Shown piece by piece: positions 20,752 through 32,065 of a stretch of 64,000 bases of DNA. Position 1 is the first letter of the stretch. Each line of letters opens with the position of its first letter. Under the pieces are notes generated by a model. The model was not told the DNA's origin and ran no database searches. It worked only from the letters and a program-made list of their open reading frames with translations. The position numbers and the translations under genes are program-made. The DNA is from Terfezia claveryi (taxonomy: Eukaryota > Ascomycota > Pezizomycetes > Pezizales > Pezizaceae), in the NCBI GenBank assembly GCA_015179025.1, contig WHUX01000010.1:620001-684000 (forward strand). The letters run 5' to 3'.

Positions 20752-22968
20752 CTAATCATTCCTTCCCTCCTCCCACCACCACGTAAACTCCCTCGCACAC
20801 TCCTCTCTCTCCCTCCACTCCCTTTCTCTCCTCCCCTCCCTCCTCCTCTCCTTCTCCCTCCCCTCCCTCCTCCTCTCCTTCTCCCTCCCCAATACCACAT
20901 TATACTCCTTCAAAATCCCACTCATCTTCCTCCTCACCCTTTCCCCCTCTTCCTCCTCATCCGCCTCAGTCCCCCACTCCCCCCTCCACATCATTGTACA
21001 CACCCCATGCGCCTCCTCCACGCCTTCATTCGCTTCTCGGCTGACACGTCGGAGGAGTTTCTGCCGGACCAAGTCTGCGGATTTGCTTTGCACGGGGAGA
21101 GTGAGGGTGCGAGAGTACATTTCTACCTCGGCGAGATATGCGGCGATGGTGAGTTCTGCGAGGACGAGTTTGCAGAAGGCGTAGATCGGGGTTTGGGGGG
21201 GCGGCGCGGGAAGGTGAGGCCGTGACGGTTTGGTTGTAGATGTAGAGTTAGATGTATTATTAAGTCGGATGTTTAGTTCTAGAATGAGGTGCGGATACGA
21301 AGGGACTAAAGTAAGATACCCTGGGAGCGTAATTCTCCCTTTTGGTGGTGAGGCATGCAGGGCGTTTTCAAGGGCTGATTTCCAGGTTCTAAGATTACCA
21401 GTGAAGGAGGTGAAGCAAGTGCGGAGGTGACGTTGAAAGTGTAGGGAGGTGGTGAAGATTGATGAGTGGTTGGCAGAGGTGGAGGAGGTGATCTGAGGGA
21501 GGAGAGCTTCCTTGATTAAGGACGTGCAGTCCTGTTTGATTGATGTGGCAGTGGAGGAGTGGGTGGAACGAAGGCTGGGGGATTTGAGATATGTGAAGGA
21601 TGTGAGGGTGTGGGGTTGGGAATGTGAGGGGTGGTGGAGGCGGGCGCTGGGACTGACTCGACGTCTGCTATCGTCGTCTTCTTCGGATGTGCTGTCGCCG
21701 GATGAGGAGGAGGAAGAGGAGGATGAGGAGGATGAAGAGGTTGTATCTATGTCTGAGGAGGATGGGGACGAAGATGCGGATGACCCAGAATCTGGCTCGA
21801 CTGGTAGGGGAGAAAGTGTTCTTGATGATGCCCTTGGCCGGGGAAGTTCCGGTGACAGTGGGGGCGATATATCCATAGGATCTGCATCAGGGTAATTTAC
21901 ATCCTTACCATCATAAGTAATAGGTGATGACTGATAACTGAATTTTTTTTCCTTGTCGTTGGAGCTAAGAGCGTAATGTGATGAAGTTGCGAAGGTGGAT
22001 GAGGATGAGGTTGACCTCGTGGTGGGCGGAGAAGGGATATCGTGGTCATCTAGGGCTAATTCATGCCATCTTACTTCATTACCCCCGGTATCCCTAGGCC
22101 TCTTCATGGGTGTCACCGGCGATGGCGGTGGGACTGATGTTGGCGGTGGGACTGATGCTGGCGGTGGGACTGATGCTGGCGGTGGGACTGATGCTGGCGG
22201 TGGGAGGGGTGGGAATGTTGATAGTAGTGGGGCCTCGACCTCGGAGTCGGTGCCCTTTTCTCCTCTCTGCAATGCTGCACTGATATATGTCCCCGGTGCT
22301 CTCCCTCGATGCTTATGGATGCTGGCTCGGGATCTGATCCTTGGGCCCCGTGGTGTGGGTGAAGGTGGAGAGGCATAAGCATTGCCCGACGGAACATCTT
22401 GACCCCTGGTTCTGCCTCTCTTTGTGGGCTGCTCATACTCATCCTCCTCATCCTCTAGCGCCCCAGTTCTTCCCATTTCTAGGTTCATTCCTAGGCCTCC
22501 ATCACCGCCCCCATCCCCCTCCTGCTCATCAAATATCAAAAAGTCGCCAGCCATCCCAGCTCTTGACGGCGGTCGCGGAGGCAGTTCTCTCGCCATTGAT
22601 CCATGCCACATGCACCGCTCTCCAGGTAAACTTCCAACATCATTTTTAACAACCCCGAAGTTTCCATCCTCTACCGTGTCCCTTTCCATAGACTCTGATG
22701 GTAACAGTGGGGGGTATCTCTGTATTTTTCCGCAAGCTCCAGCTTCATCCAAAGTCGCACCAAAACCCTCTCCTGCGGCAACAAAACCCGCCGCTGCAGG
22801 TCGTTCCAAAAAAGGATCAACGGGGCACTCCAGCAGCTGCACCGGCGAAGCCGCCAGTAGTAGATAATCATCAGGTGCGCCCGCCATATCATAGTCTTCC
22901 ATCGCTGCTGCTGCGCAATAAGCAATAAACTGTTTAAGTCCCGGCCCAGGTAAATCTCCAGCATCCAA
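20752..22968 (-). CDS. Large low-complexity protein, function unknown
   Basis: A single open frame of 738 codons with codon-level continuity over 2.2 kb and no recognised domain. The first 200 residues hold short conserved-looking blocks (PDDYLLLAASPVQLLECPVDPFLER; MAGDFLIFDEQE) and a basic KRGRTRG stretch that could be nuclear-targeting. Residues about 250-280 are PPPASV repeats from an 18-bp minisatellite. A run of 14 serines lies at about residues 415-430 followed by acidic residues. The region about 480-650 is the only ordered-looking part (SLIKEALLPQI, FQRHLRTCFTSFTGNLRTWKSALENAL, YAFCKLVLAELTIAAYLAEVEMYSRTL). The C-terminus is a Glu/Arg helix. Several opposite-strand frames are shadows. 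It is probably a real nuclear or cytosolic protein, but the name is open. Confidence 0.65.
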   Translation of the reverse strand: MDAGDLPGPGLKQFIAYCAAAAMEDYDMAGAPDDYLLLAASPVQLLECPVDPFLERPAAAGFVAAGEGFGATLDEAGACGKIQRYPPLLPSESMERDTVEDGNFGVVKNDVGSLPGERCMWHGSMARELPPRPPSRAGMAGDFLIFDEQEGDGGGDGGLGMNLEMGRTGALEDEEDEYEQPTKRGRTRGQDVPSGNAYASPPSPTPRGPRIRSRASIHKHRGRAPGTYISAALQRGEKGTDSEVEAPLLSTFPPLPPPASVPPPASVPPPASVPPPTSVPPPSPVTPMKRPRDTGGNEVRWHELALDDHDIPSPPTTRSTSSSSTFATSSHYALSSNDKEKKFSYQSSPITYDGKDVNYPDADPMDISPPLSPELPRPRASSRTLSPLPVEPDSGSSASSSPSSSDIDTTSSSSSSSSSSSSSGDSTSEEDDDSRRRVSPSARLHHPSHSQPHTLTSFTYLKSPSLRSTHSSTATSIKQDCTSLIKEALLPQITSSTSANHSSIFTTSLHFQRHLRTCFTSFTGNLRTWKSALENALHASPPKGRITLPGYLTLVPSYPHLILELNIRLNNTSNSTSTTKPSRPHLPAPPPQTPIYAFCKLVLAELTIAAYLAEVEMYSRTLTLPVQSKSADLVRQKLLRRVSREANEGVEEAHGVCTMMWRGEWGTEADEEEEGERVRRKMSGILKEYNVVLGREKERRREGREKERRREGRREREWREREECAREFTWWWEEGRND
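22125..22205. repeat. 18-bp minisatellite in the low-complexity gene
   Basis: About four copies of GGTGGGACTGATGCTGGC lie inside the minus-strand gene. In that frame they encode PPPASV/PPPTSV. The period is divisible by three. Confidence 0.85.
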
Positions 22969-25841
22969 AAGTCAGGCTCCAGCTTGAAGGACAGCCCCCC
23001 ATAAATATCGCCGAAACCTTACCGTTATTATCGTCCCGATTTTGTCAAAACGTATAGTAAACCTGCCAGCCGGCTCTTGCATGCTGTGTCATGTTCCACG
23101 ACTCACGTCACCTCACCTCACAAAACCAAACAAACGCACACATGCGGAACCCGCATATATCGCATACATCTATAAACACACGCCACGCACCCATCCATCC
23201 ACATGCACACAGGGCGTTTCACAGACCATAAACATAAAAATGTTGTCATATTCTATTGGGCTATAGGTAATTCGTTTGGTATGCAACATGTTGTGGGTGT
23301 GGGCGTGGACGAGGGTGAGGGCGTGGGTGTTTGACATGCGGCCAGATATGCGGCCACCGATAGCTCAGCTGGTCGGAAGGCGTGAATTGTTCTTGGACTC
23401 GGGGAGAGTGGGGTATGTTTTGAGGTTTTTTGAGGTTTTTGTTTGGTCTCGTTAAGGACATGGGAAAAAATGGCATCGAAACTGGAGAGGATCTTGGGCT
23501 GGCACAGAGAGAAGATGGGGCAAGGAGGCGAAATCGAGGCGTTGGGGGATTTCCGGCAGTAGCAGAGCATTGTTATATGTTAACCAACTGCATATGGTTG
23601 AATTCAGGAGCTGTATGTTGCCCTGCGGTGACGCCTGTCACTCCAGCATACCACAATTAGGTGCAGGCGCCTCAGTGTGAACGAGAACCGATGGATGGAT
23701 TCATTTGTGAAGGAGACATAACATTATCACTATTTTGTCACCCACCTTGTCAAATAATCAAATAACTATCAAACAGATATGTCGTGTCTGCTCTCCTGCA
23801 CACATCCGCATTACAACAGCATAGCCCTAGCATTCTATCCTCAATACCCTCCAGGACATACTCTTGCTGACCTGCCGCGACCTCCAGGTTTTCCACTTCT
23901 GCGAGGTACATCTTCTTATTAGGGTCTCGTCCTGGGCCAAAACGTATTGGCTGTGGAGCCTTCTGCTGGGACATTTAGTCGGCAGCTTGAGGTGGCGTAA
24001 GCTCCGTTCTATCATATTTGTGAGAATAAGGAATACGTACCATTGTCGTTTCCTAGGATATAGGTGGAAACTGGTTGGAGGCCAAACAAGTTAAGGAAAT
24101 ACCTGAATTGCCAGTCAGAATATTCTTGGTAGGGAGCATTAGGCGTGAAGCGTTACCATGAGAGGGGGCATCGTACGTCCAAATCCCCGTATGATCAAAT
24201 GTTTCTAACACCGAGGAATGTAGCCCTATATATCACAAATCCACTAAAACGGGCATTGATCCACCCCATGTCTGGCGTCTGAGGAACAATCATTGCCATA
24301 TTCCCCTTTACCATATTCATCACATCTGGTCCATTTCCAGCTGGGTCAGTCACTCATAGGGTTGGCCCGAGGTTGTCCCACGGCTTCGAATATTGTTGGA
24401 CAAGGAAGTTTTTTCCGAAACACCATGGACAAGGGAGATGTGGTTGCCATTGGCGCGGAGGTTGACACCCCGGAGGAGATTACGCCTGGGAATAGGAGGT
24501 TAAGTTAGGAGTAGATGGAGAAGGATGGTAGCATAGTGTCGCAAGATATCCGTCAGAACCTATCACCAGGAGATCGTCAGACATCTGGCGCATTCTGAAA
24601 AGCTACATCGGAAAGCTGTGCATACCATGACCACCGCGATTTGGTATGAGAATCCAGTAATTGTTTGAAACGCAAACAAAGAAACGAAAGCTCCATTTGG
24701 AGGATGCGCAATGAGGTCACGTCAGGTCTCTGCCTAAGGATTGGAATCTTGGTTAATACCAAGAACCATACCCCTTTGCCAAGAATGGGAGCGTTGAGGG
24801 TAACTCACATCTCTGATAGTTGTTTACATTACACAACGCACTCACTCAACTGCTTCAGCGCTTGTATATAATTCAGAAAAAAATTTCCCTCAGCCAGCTA
24901 GCTCTATTATGCCCCCCCGCCCCCCACTTTACCCCATTCCATGCTATCCCATCCCAAGCAACAACAACGCCCATATACAAATTCCAACGAGGCGGTCCTC
25001 ATCCTCCTCAGGGAGGTATTATCTTAAACGCTCAAATCCCTTGAAACAAACCCATCTATCAGATTTCCCCCCAATTTATTCCAGGTAACATCCCCCCTAT
25101 CCATCCCACCCTATCCATCCCACCCCCTATTCCTCCATGCACCAGCTCCAGTCATGAAAACCCGTTCGCCCATGTCCATCCTCTAGATCTCACGATGTCG
25201 GGGGCCATTCGTAAATCCCAGATTCTGCATACTTCAGAAACGAAGCTCCGCTCTTTGCCAGTGTTTCGCCGTCTAGTTCCGGATATTAGAAAACATTCCA
25301 GCATAGAAAATCCCATATCCATCAAGTCAGCGTGAGCAGCCCAAACCCGGAAAGAAGAAGCTAGCTAGCTACAGCACACAAGAGCAACAAAGCAAGCAAG
25401 AAAAAAATACACCAAACGACTAATCAAGCCAAACGTAGAAAAGGTGTGAAAAATCAATCAAAAGTAGGAGCGCAAAAACAGGGGAAAAAAAGATAATTTG
25501 CAAACAGCCAACACCTAAACAACCAGTAATTTACACACTTTTTTTCTCATTAACAGCAAAACAAAAGAATAGAAGAAAGCCAGAAGAAAGGCAAAGGGAT
25601 ATACATAATTCCCCAGGCTAGCATTCGCAACAAAGGGGCCTATCAACTCACAACGTAGGTATGTACCCCTTGGACACGAATTATATGTTCCACTCCCAAC
25701 GAACGTTTTGAATCCAAAGGAACACAATCGACAAACAGGCAGGGCAAAAACAGAGCGCGCATTATCAGAGGTGATTCTAGTGGCAGCGTAAATCAGAGCA
25801 AGGTACCGAATCCAGTCCTAGAGGGCATCGACAGCCGTGGC
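22969..25841. other. Gene-free stretch upstream of one gene and downstream of another
   Basis: About 2.9 kb without a supportable gene. Minus-strand frames at 23750-24015 and plus-strand frames at 23430-23660 and 24293-24508 lack family motifs. A segment at about 23352-23385 (GATAGCTCAGCTGGT) resembles a tRNA D-arm but has no matching T-arm. The last 700 bp (A/C-rich, about 25100-25800) would be the 3' end region of the next minus-strand gene. Confidence 0.5.
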
Positions 25842-28257
25842 TCAAATCGACTGATTCGCGCTCTCAACCACCTTCATGAAAAAATGGTAAAGCGACCTGG
25901 TATCTTCCACTGGTGGAGGCGTCCAAGCGTTGTTGACAGCAGCGAGGACCTTCTCGTCTCCGGACTTACCACGCCCCAAAACCCCCAAAAACTTGTTGAG
26001 ATACCCTTGATCGATCTCTACCTCGGCAATCTGTTTGCCATCTGGGCCATATTTCTTTGTCTTCTGAAGAGGAGCCAGCTTCTTCTTCGGGACTGGGACT
26101 GGCGCTGGCTCTGGTGCAAAAGGCTCGGGCGGGTAGAGCATCCTGTTGATATTGGTGCCAGGCGCGGCTCTCGGGGGAGAGTCCGACTGGGCCGTCGTAG
26201 ATGCTCTCAAGCCGCTTGACACATGGGGCTTGAACTTTTCCGCCTGGGTGCGCGCCTTGTGCGCGGGATCGCCGAAGCCTAGACCAGAGACTGCCTTTTG
26301 CGGGGAGGTCAATGGAGGTGGAGTTGACGGTTGGTTGTAGGTTGGATTCTGATGCCAGGAAATTGCCGGTGGTGGAAGGGTGGCATGGGAGAGGGTAGGT
26401 GTGGCAGGAGGGGCAAGACAACTGGAAGCAGGGGGGGGAGACCTTTTCGGCGAGGCCTTCTTCTTCGTGACCTTAGATGGGGATGGGGCACTAGGAGGAG
26501 AGCGGGCACGGCGAGGCGAGACGGGAGCTGCAGGCGCAGAGGCAGAGACCGCAACGACAGGCACATCAGGCGCGACAGGAGCTGCGATAGGAGCTGCAGG
26601 AGCGGAAACAGGGGAGGCGGGAGTAGCTCGGACGGTAGGAGCCTCAGAGGCTTCTGGCGCCTTATAGGTTCCACCGCCAAAGAGGAACGAAGTCGGCTGG
26701 GATGGAGGTGGGGCTGGCTCTGTGGGATTCTCCATAGGCTCTGGGCTTTTTGGTCTCTCCTTCTCTTTTCCTTTACCCTTATTCTTTGTTCGCATAATAT
26801 CTATATCAGAATCCTCCTCTGTTGCTTCACCCTTCTCTGCCTTCTCTCGTTCCTCGATCTCCGCCCAATCCACACCCATCTGAGCCAGAATGACTCGTCG
26901 TTTCTCCAGGTCGTGTCGTGCGGAGACCCGCCTGTCACGGCGGTTAGCCTCGATTTCCCTCTCGAGCTCTTCTAGAATCTGCCTTTTCTGTTCCTCTGTC
27001 TTTCCCGTAAGATTGTAGCTGCGCCGGGACCTCTTACTTCCGTTAGCCGCTGTAATGGACTCGCTAGTCTCCGTCAGACGCAGAAGATGGCGCGGGATTT
27101 TTGCGCCCCAGTATCTCTTTTGGCCGTCATTCGAGACGGTATATGACATAGCCTTCTTCTGTTGTAGGCCCATAAACCGCTCCCCAAATGACGCATGGCG
27201 GGGGCCTGGCCTTGCGTAAGGGTCTCTGGCAAGGCCAGGGTTGATGTATGCTGGTTTCGGTGGCAACTCCGGCTCCGGAGTCTTCCTGTATGACCCGGGC
27301 CACTGGTTCTCTTGCTCTTCTTGGGGACTCTCCGAGCTGACAACACTCCCATCGTCTTCGGATTGTGGAGCAGGTGTTATCTCTGTATCCATTTCCCTTA
27401 CCAACACCGCAGGCCTCTTTATTGGGGACGCAAGGAAGCTGGCAGCAGCATGCCAGAGGCTTTTGAGCCGTGCAGCTGGTGCTGGAGTTGCTGCTGGGGT
27501 GGTAGGGGCAGGTGCTGTTACTGCCTGTTTCCGTTGCCGTGGGGTAGACGGCACAGTTCTTTTTTTTTGAGACCCACCGCTTCGTGGGGACTCCAGGGCA
27601 CCGCTCATCGTAAATTTATTCCTTTTTCTAGGTGTGACCTCTTCTTCGTCACTAGAACTGTACCTCTCGTGCAATTCCTTTTCCTTTGGAGCCATTTTGC
27701 CATATAGCGACGTTCGTGATGAACGTGCGTCTTTGGATGAGGATAAAGCATTGGGAAGAGAAGCGCGCTTGTTTGATCCCCTCTTACCGAATAGATCTTC
27801 TATAATCATGTTAGCAATGGACCGTCAACACGTCAAAAATCTAGAACAGTCGCGCGTATTCCCGCGTAAATAACAAAGCATTTGACTTGCCTGTAGGATA
27901 ATGGTTCTGATCCTTCTTCTCAATCACGAGCTTCTTGATTCCCGTTCCATGACCATGACTCATGGTGGTGGTAGGAAAACTAGTAGCAGTACTGTGTATT
28001 GTAGGGGTGGTGGTTGAAGCCATCGCTTGTAATGTCGACGGCAGTGGCTTTGGAGCCGGCTGTTTCGCGATTGCCTCGGCCTCATCTTCCGAGTCGTAGA
28101 AAAAGCCATATCCGGCAATCTTCTTCTTCTGCGGCGGGCGTGGGGCCAGGGCGGTGGTATTGACTGGTGATGACTGGGCCGCGGCGGGAGCAAAAGTGAG
28201 GGATGCGGCTTTCGAGGGGCCAGCAACGGATGAGGAGGTAGTGGTGAAACCGGCCAT
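25842..28257 (-). CDS. Large disordered protein, function unknown (two exons, GC-AG intron)
   Basis: Two exons: complement 28257-27891 and 27799-25842; 774 residues. The 91-nt intron has a GC donor (CAG|GCAAGT) and a TATAG acceptor; no GT donor keeps the frame. The protein starts MAGFTTTSSSVAGPSK and is mostly Pro/Ala/Ser/Lys-rich. Ordered-looking islands are KKKIAGYGFFYDSEDEAEAI, GTGIKKLVIEKK, LFGKRGSNKRASLPNALSS, RLKSLWHAAASFLASPIKRP, FGERFMGLQQKKAMSYTV, a charged helix EEQKRQILEELEREIEANRRDRR, and a C-terminal block TKKYGPDGKQIAEVEIDQGYLNKFLGVLGRG. The basic patches and FLFGGG suggest a nuclear protein; a nucleoporin-like role was considered but not shown. Its start and end are clear. Confidence 0.7.
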
Positions 28258-30399
28258 TGTTGGAATGTGAAGGTGCAATAAATTTGTTGTTGTCAACAAA
28301 CCGTCACCTCACCTACCTCACGTGGCGATATGATGCGAGTAACGTGCAAGGGATCTGGTCGCCTAGGCGACTCGGGTATATCTGTTATTGCAACGAGTCC
28401 GGGATAGCTTTATGTCGGTCGGGGTGCTGTTGTCTAGGAGACAGGTCAACACAACAAAGAAGCGGGAGTGAAAAAAAATTCGTTCGAGGAACGCGAGCGG
28501 AGGAGCGAGAGGGATTAAAAATACTCGACACAGCAGCCGGGCAAACAGGGATGTTCTCGCCCTGGCAACAAAGGAGGCAGCAGGTGCGTTCTCGAGCTGC
28601 AGTGGGATATTTATGCTGGGGTCCGAAGGCTCTGAGTCCAGGACTGTTGGAAGTTTCCACTCAAGGCCACCATGCTACCAGGGCAGGGATGATTCTCCAA
28701 AATATAACCAATCCACCACACTTGAGCCACCTCCAGACTCTGAAAATGCACTGCCAGAGGGGGGCCACACCAACGACAGTGCTATTCGGTGGTACTGCAC
28801 GTACTTTTACTTCTCTCGCACAGATGAGCTAGGGCCGGGAGTAGTGGTGTGCCCCAGGCTGGCTGAAGGGTGTGTGTGTAGGGGGGGGTGCTAGTACTAT
28901 AGATACGAAGAGCGTTGGGTAAATGTAGATGTGAGATATTTGAGTGGATGATGTGATGTTTTTTTTTTGGGGGGTGGGACCATGTGAGAAACCAAACGAG
29001 TATGATAGCCACGAGAAACAGCAACGGCCGTTGGGCTTGGCTGTTGCGGTAACCACCACGAGCAAACTGCCAGCGCTGGGAGGCAGGCGGTACTGTACAT
29101 AGGTACTGTACATAGGTACTGTACCTAGAGCACCGGTATCGCCAGCCCGGCCAGTTTTGTACAGTAATTGTGCTTCTGCACCTTGCACAGTAAAGTTATG
29201 GGATACATAATGGAGCAAAAGAAGAAAAAAAAGCAAGCCCAAAAGGCAAGGCATCGAGCAGAGGCCGGCCTAGGCAGAAGCCGGACCGAAAGCGAGAAGA
29301 CGTGCAGGATCCTGGGATACTGTGTGCTGATGCCGATCCCTCATGGCCAGCGCCGCAGTTGTAGAGGAGCCAATCCCCCATGGTATCTCAGGTATCTGAG
29401 ATATCTCGGTACCATGTGGCTCCTCTCCTTTCCAGACTCCCTACACTCTGGACCGCATCAAACGCTATGGCGGACAGCCGCGTCGAGGAGCCAATAAAAC
29501 CTCCTCTACGCGATGACTGGCGACAGCACGTACCAGCTCGCACAGGGCATGCATCCCAAAAAATTTTGGCGACCTTGAAATGAGGGGAGGTATTGGACAG
29601 GTGGCTGGACGCGTTGAGGGGGAAGAGGGAACCCATCTGGTTGGCAGGACTGAGGCACCACTGAAACTTCTCTGTAGAGATGATATCAACGCAACATGAA
29701 ACTACGTCCTTCTATTGCGTTTACTTCTATATCCCAGCCCAACAGCCTCTCTAACCTTTCCTTTTAACGTTGATGGTGCTCTAGCAACAAGATAGATTAT
29801 GGATTTTCTATCTTGTTTGCATTGTCCCCATTTCTCTTATCACCATGAAAAGTGCCACCCTGTGTTAATACTAGAGTCTACTACTTCATGACATGCTCCA
29901 TTGCCCTAGAGCCCCAGATGCCGCATGGGGTGTTCCCAACGTCTCCAAAAGGGTCTTGTAGCATCAGGGGACAGGAAGGCTCTCTAGGGACCCCACCCTG
30001 TCAGAGCACATGTGCCTCTATTTGTCTATATAACGATGGGGATAGGCGGGGTTTATGCCACAACAAGGTTGTGAATTGAGAGCTGGCCTATTATTGCGTT
30101 ACCATCAAGGTGGTTGGGTGATTATTGAATGCCATTACACAATACTGCAAAAGTCTCTTCAAGTCTTTTCCCAAACACACCGAACACGTACGTGCAATGG
30201 AAGATGCACCTCCCAGGACAACAGTTACGACGGATCACACCGGAACACATGTGGTTCCTCAAACCGTCCCAGCTAGAGCAGTACCAATTCACCGCGGATT
30301 CCCACGATATTTCGATCCACTCTTCTCAACAGCTTGGACTGGTCTAGTGAACCCCGAAACGTTAATCGGTTACGACCTCGAGACCCAGGTCTCAAACAC
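28258..30399. other. Intergenic region with an interrupted palindrome
   Basis: No gene was recognised. It contains a 14-bp triple repeat (AGGTACTGTACAT) at about 29088-29130, the nested inverted repeat at 29363-29426, and two open frames just before the RNase H relic (30125-30409 and 30129-30347). One of these, reading ITPEHMWFLKPSQLEQYQF, could be a 5' exon of that gene. Confidence 0.5.
29363..29426. repeat. Nested inverted repeat (cruciform-type)
   Basis: The outer arms AGAGGAGCCA (29363-29372) and TGGCTCCTCT (29417-29426) are perfect complements. Between them is a second inverted pair, ATCTCAG...CTGAGAT (about 29385-29402), and ATGGTA/TACCAT pairs. The whole could form a compact cruciform. 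A related GAGGAGCCA occurs again at about 29488. Confidence 0.7.
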
Positions 30400-30920
30400 G
30401 CTCTTTTAGCACGGTATACACCCCCACTGAGCTAGAACCTCTATCAAGCTCAGTTGCGATATTCGTCGACGGGGCATGTCGGAATAACGGGAGAGGACCT
30501 GGCACTCGAGCCGGTTACAGAGTATTTTTTGGGGATGGCTCCAAATACAATTCCCATGGACTTGTCGACGACAATCTGAAATAAACAAGCCAAGTTGCGG
30601 AAATTTTTGCAGCATTGAAGGCGTTGGAGATTGTCGATGAAGTATGGACAAATGTGGGCATGATGGAGGTTATGCTAGTTTCGGACTCGGAGTACGTAGT
30701 CAAGAGTATGTGCGAATATATCTGGAAGTGGCTAAGGATTGGGTTCAAGGCGAGCACGGGGAAAAAGGTGGAGAATGGGGTACTGTTGAAACAGTTACAT
30801 GAAAGGATTGGGCAGTTGAGTGAGGAAGGGTTGGAGGTGAAGCTCTGGCATGTCAAGAGGAAGATGAATCAGAATGCGGATAGGTTGGCTAATGCCGCAT
30901 TGGATTCGCTGCGGACTTGA
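30400..30920 (+). pseudogene. RNase H domain interrupted by a stop codon
   Basis: Type-1 RNase H fold (cleaves RNA in RNA-DNA hybrids). The frame reads TELEPLSSSVAIFVDGACRNNGRGPG..., then TAA at 30582-30584, then continues in the same frame TSQVAEIFAALKAL...VMLVSDSEYVVKSMCEYIWKW...MNQNADRLANAAL to TGA at 30918-30920. All four expected active-site carboxylates are present (DGAC, QVAE, SDSEY, NADR). The rest of the domain is intact, so a single CAA-to-TAA change (a CpA-to-TpA transition) probably broke a recent gene; Gln is a plausible original residue. The 5' end is unclear: upstream frames do not join by good splice signals. No reverse transcriptase flanks it, so a cellular-type or captured RNase H is more likely than an LTR or LINE remnant. 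A micro-insertion core lies 17 bp after the stop. Confidence 0.75.
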
Positions 30921-30936
30921 AATCTATGGGTACGGT

Positions 30937-30947
30937 TAGTCTGGTTG
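30937..30947 (+). mobile_element. Micro-insertion 5, 11 bp, imperfect duplication
   Basis: The core TAGTCTGGTTG is flanked by GGGTACGGT on the left and GGTATGGGG on the right. These are similar but not identical, compatible with a decayed target duplication. Confidence 0.55.
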
Positions 30948-32065
30948 GGTATGGGGGACATTGGAGGATAAGAGGAAATGGATGAGGAATGCGAAGGAAG
31001 TGGATAAGATGGTGACAGTCGACTTGGTGGAGACCTTCTTCACTAGTTGGACTGGGGTGATGTGGTTATGAATTTCATTTATCAATATGGGGACGGAAGA
31101 ATGGCGGTGGAGGCATATGAATGTTGAGAGTGGGGTTTTCCTAGGCTCGGGAGGCTGGACAAGGTGCGCGCCTGTGTACCAGGCATCTAAGCGGAACCTT
31201 TAAAGGAAAAGCATTGAAAAAAATAAGAAAGGTGTCGAGTATGTTTCTTATCTATTTCAAAAAGGAAATGTTAGATACCACTTGTGACAGGTTACTACTG
31301 GTACTACCCCGCAGGTGTGCTAAGTTACATAGATATGTACAAGTATGTACTTGCGTGTGGGCCTTGTATGGGCTCTTTCTTAGTTGTGGGAGTTGGGGAT
31401 AAAATGGCTGCAGGTAATATATAAATTCCATAATTTTTTAATTGTCCGGGGTCAGCCATTCATGTGGAATGCAATATATATGAACTATAAACTTTTTTTT
31501 TATCTGACATCCACCTACAGTACTACCACCTAATATAAGTCCCCTTCCAAAACACAAAAGGATAAAAATAAAAAATAAAATAAACCTAAATAACTCCTTT
31601 TAGTCCAAACACCGCTTTTCCTCCCCCACATAATACATAATCTAAGACCAATCTCCGTCGACACTAGGCACAAGCGTTTCTCTTAAATGCCTCTCCTCAC
31701 CCTCACCCTCCCCCCACCTTCAAAAAAAAAAAAAAAAAATGTGAAGGGGGGGGGGAGGGGGGAAACTAATATCAAATATATATATGTAGCCACTGGTACA
31801 GATATTATAATACGTTTCTCATCACAATTCCTGGTGTACCTAACCTTTTCACGTCGTGCAAGGTTGGCTAAGTCTCGAAAAAAATTCTCTCCGAATTTGC
31901 CTAACTCGCGCGCTCTCTCTTGGTATGTGATATAAGGCTTATTTATTGAAGGGTGGCGAGTTATAGATAACGTTCTGCCCATTTCTGCCTATCACATGTA
32001 TTACTTTCTTGCTGTTTCTGGTTGTTGCGCTCATTCAGTACGATGTGATGCAATAAATCTTGTGA
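30948..32065. other. Intergenic region
   Basis: No gene is supported. It contains AT-rich stretches and an A run next to a G run at about 31723-31762, and a short (TA)n at about 31778-31786. Confidence 0.55.

Noticed and set aside
21007..22378. Several plus-strand frames opposite the 738-codon gene
   Set aside because: They are antisense shadows created by biased codon use.
23345..23400. tRNA-like sequence (GATAGCTCAGCTGGT)
   Set aside because: It resembles a D-arm, but there is no acceptor-stem pairing and no T-arm (GGTTCGAATCC-like) at the right distance.
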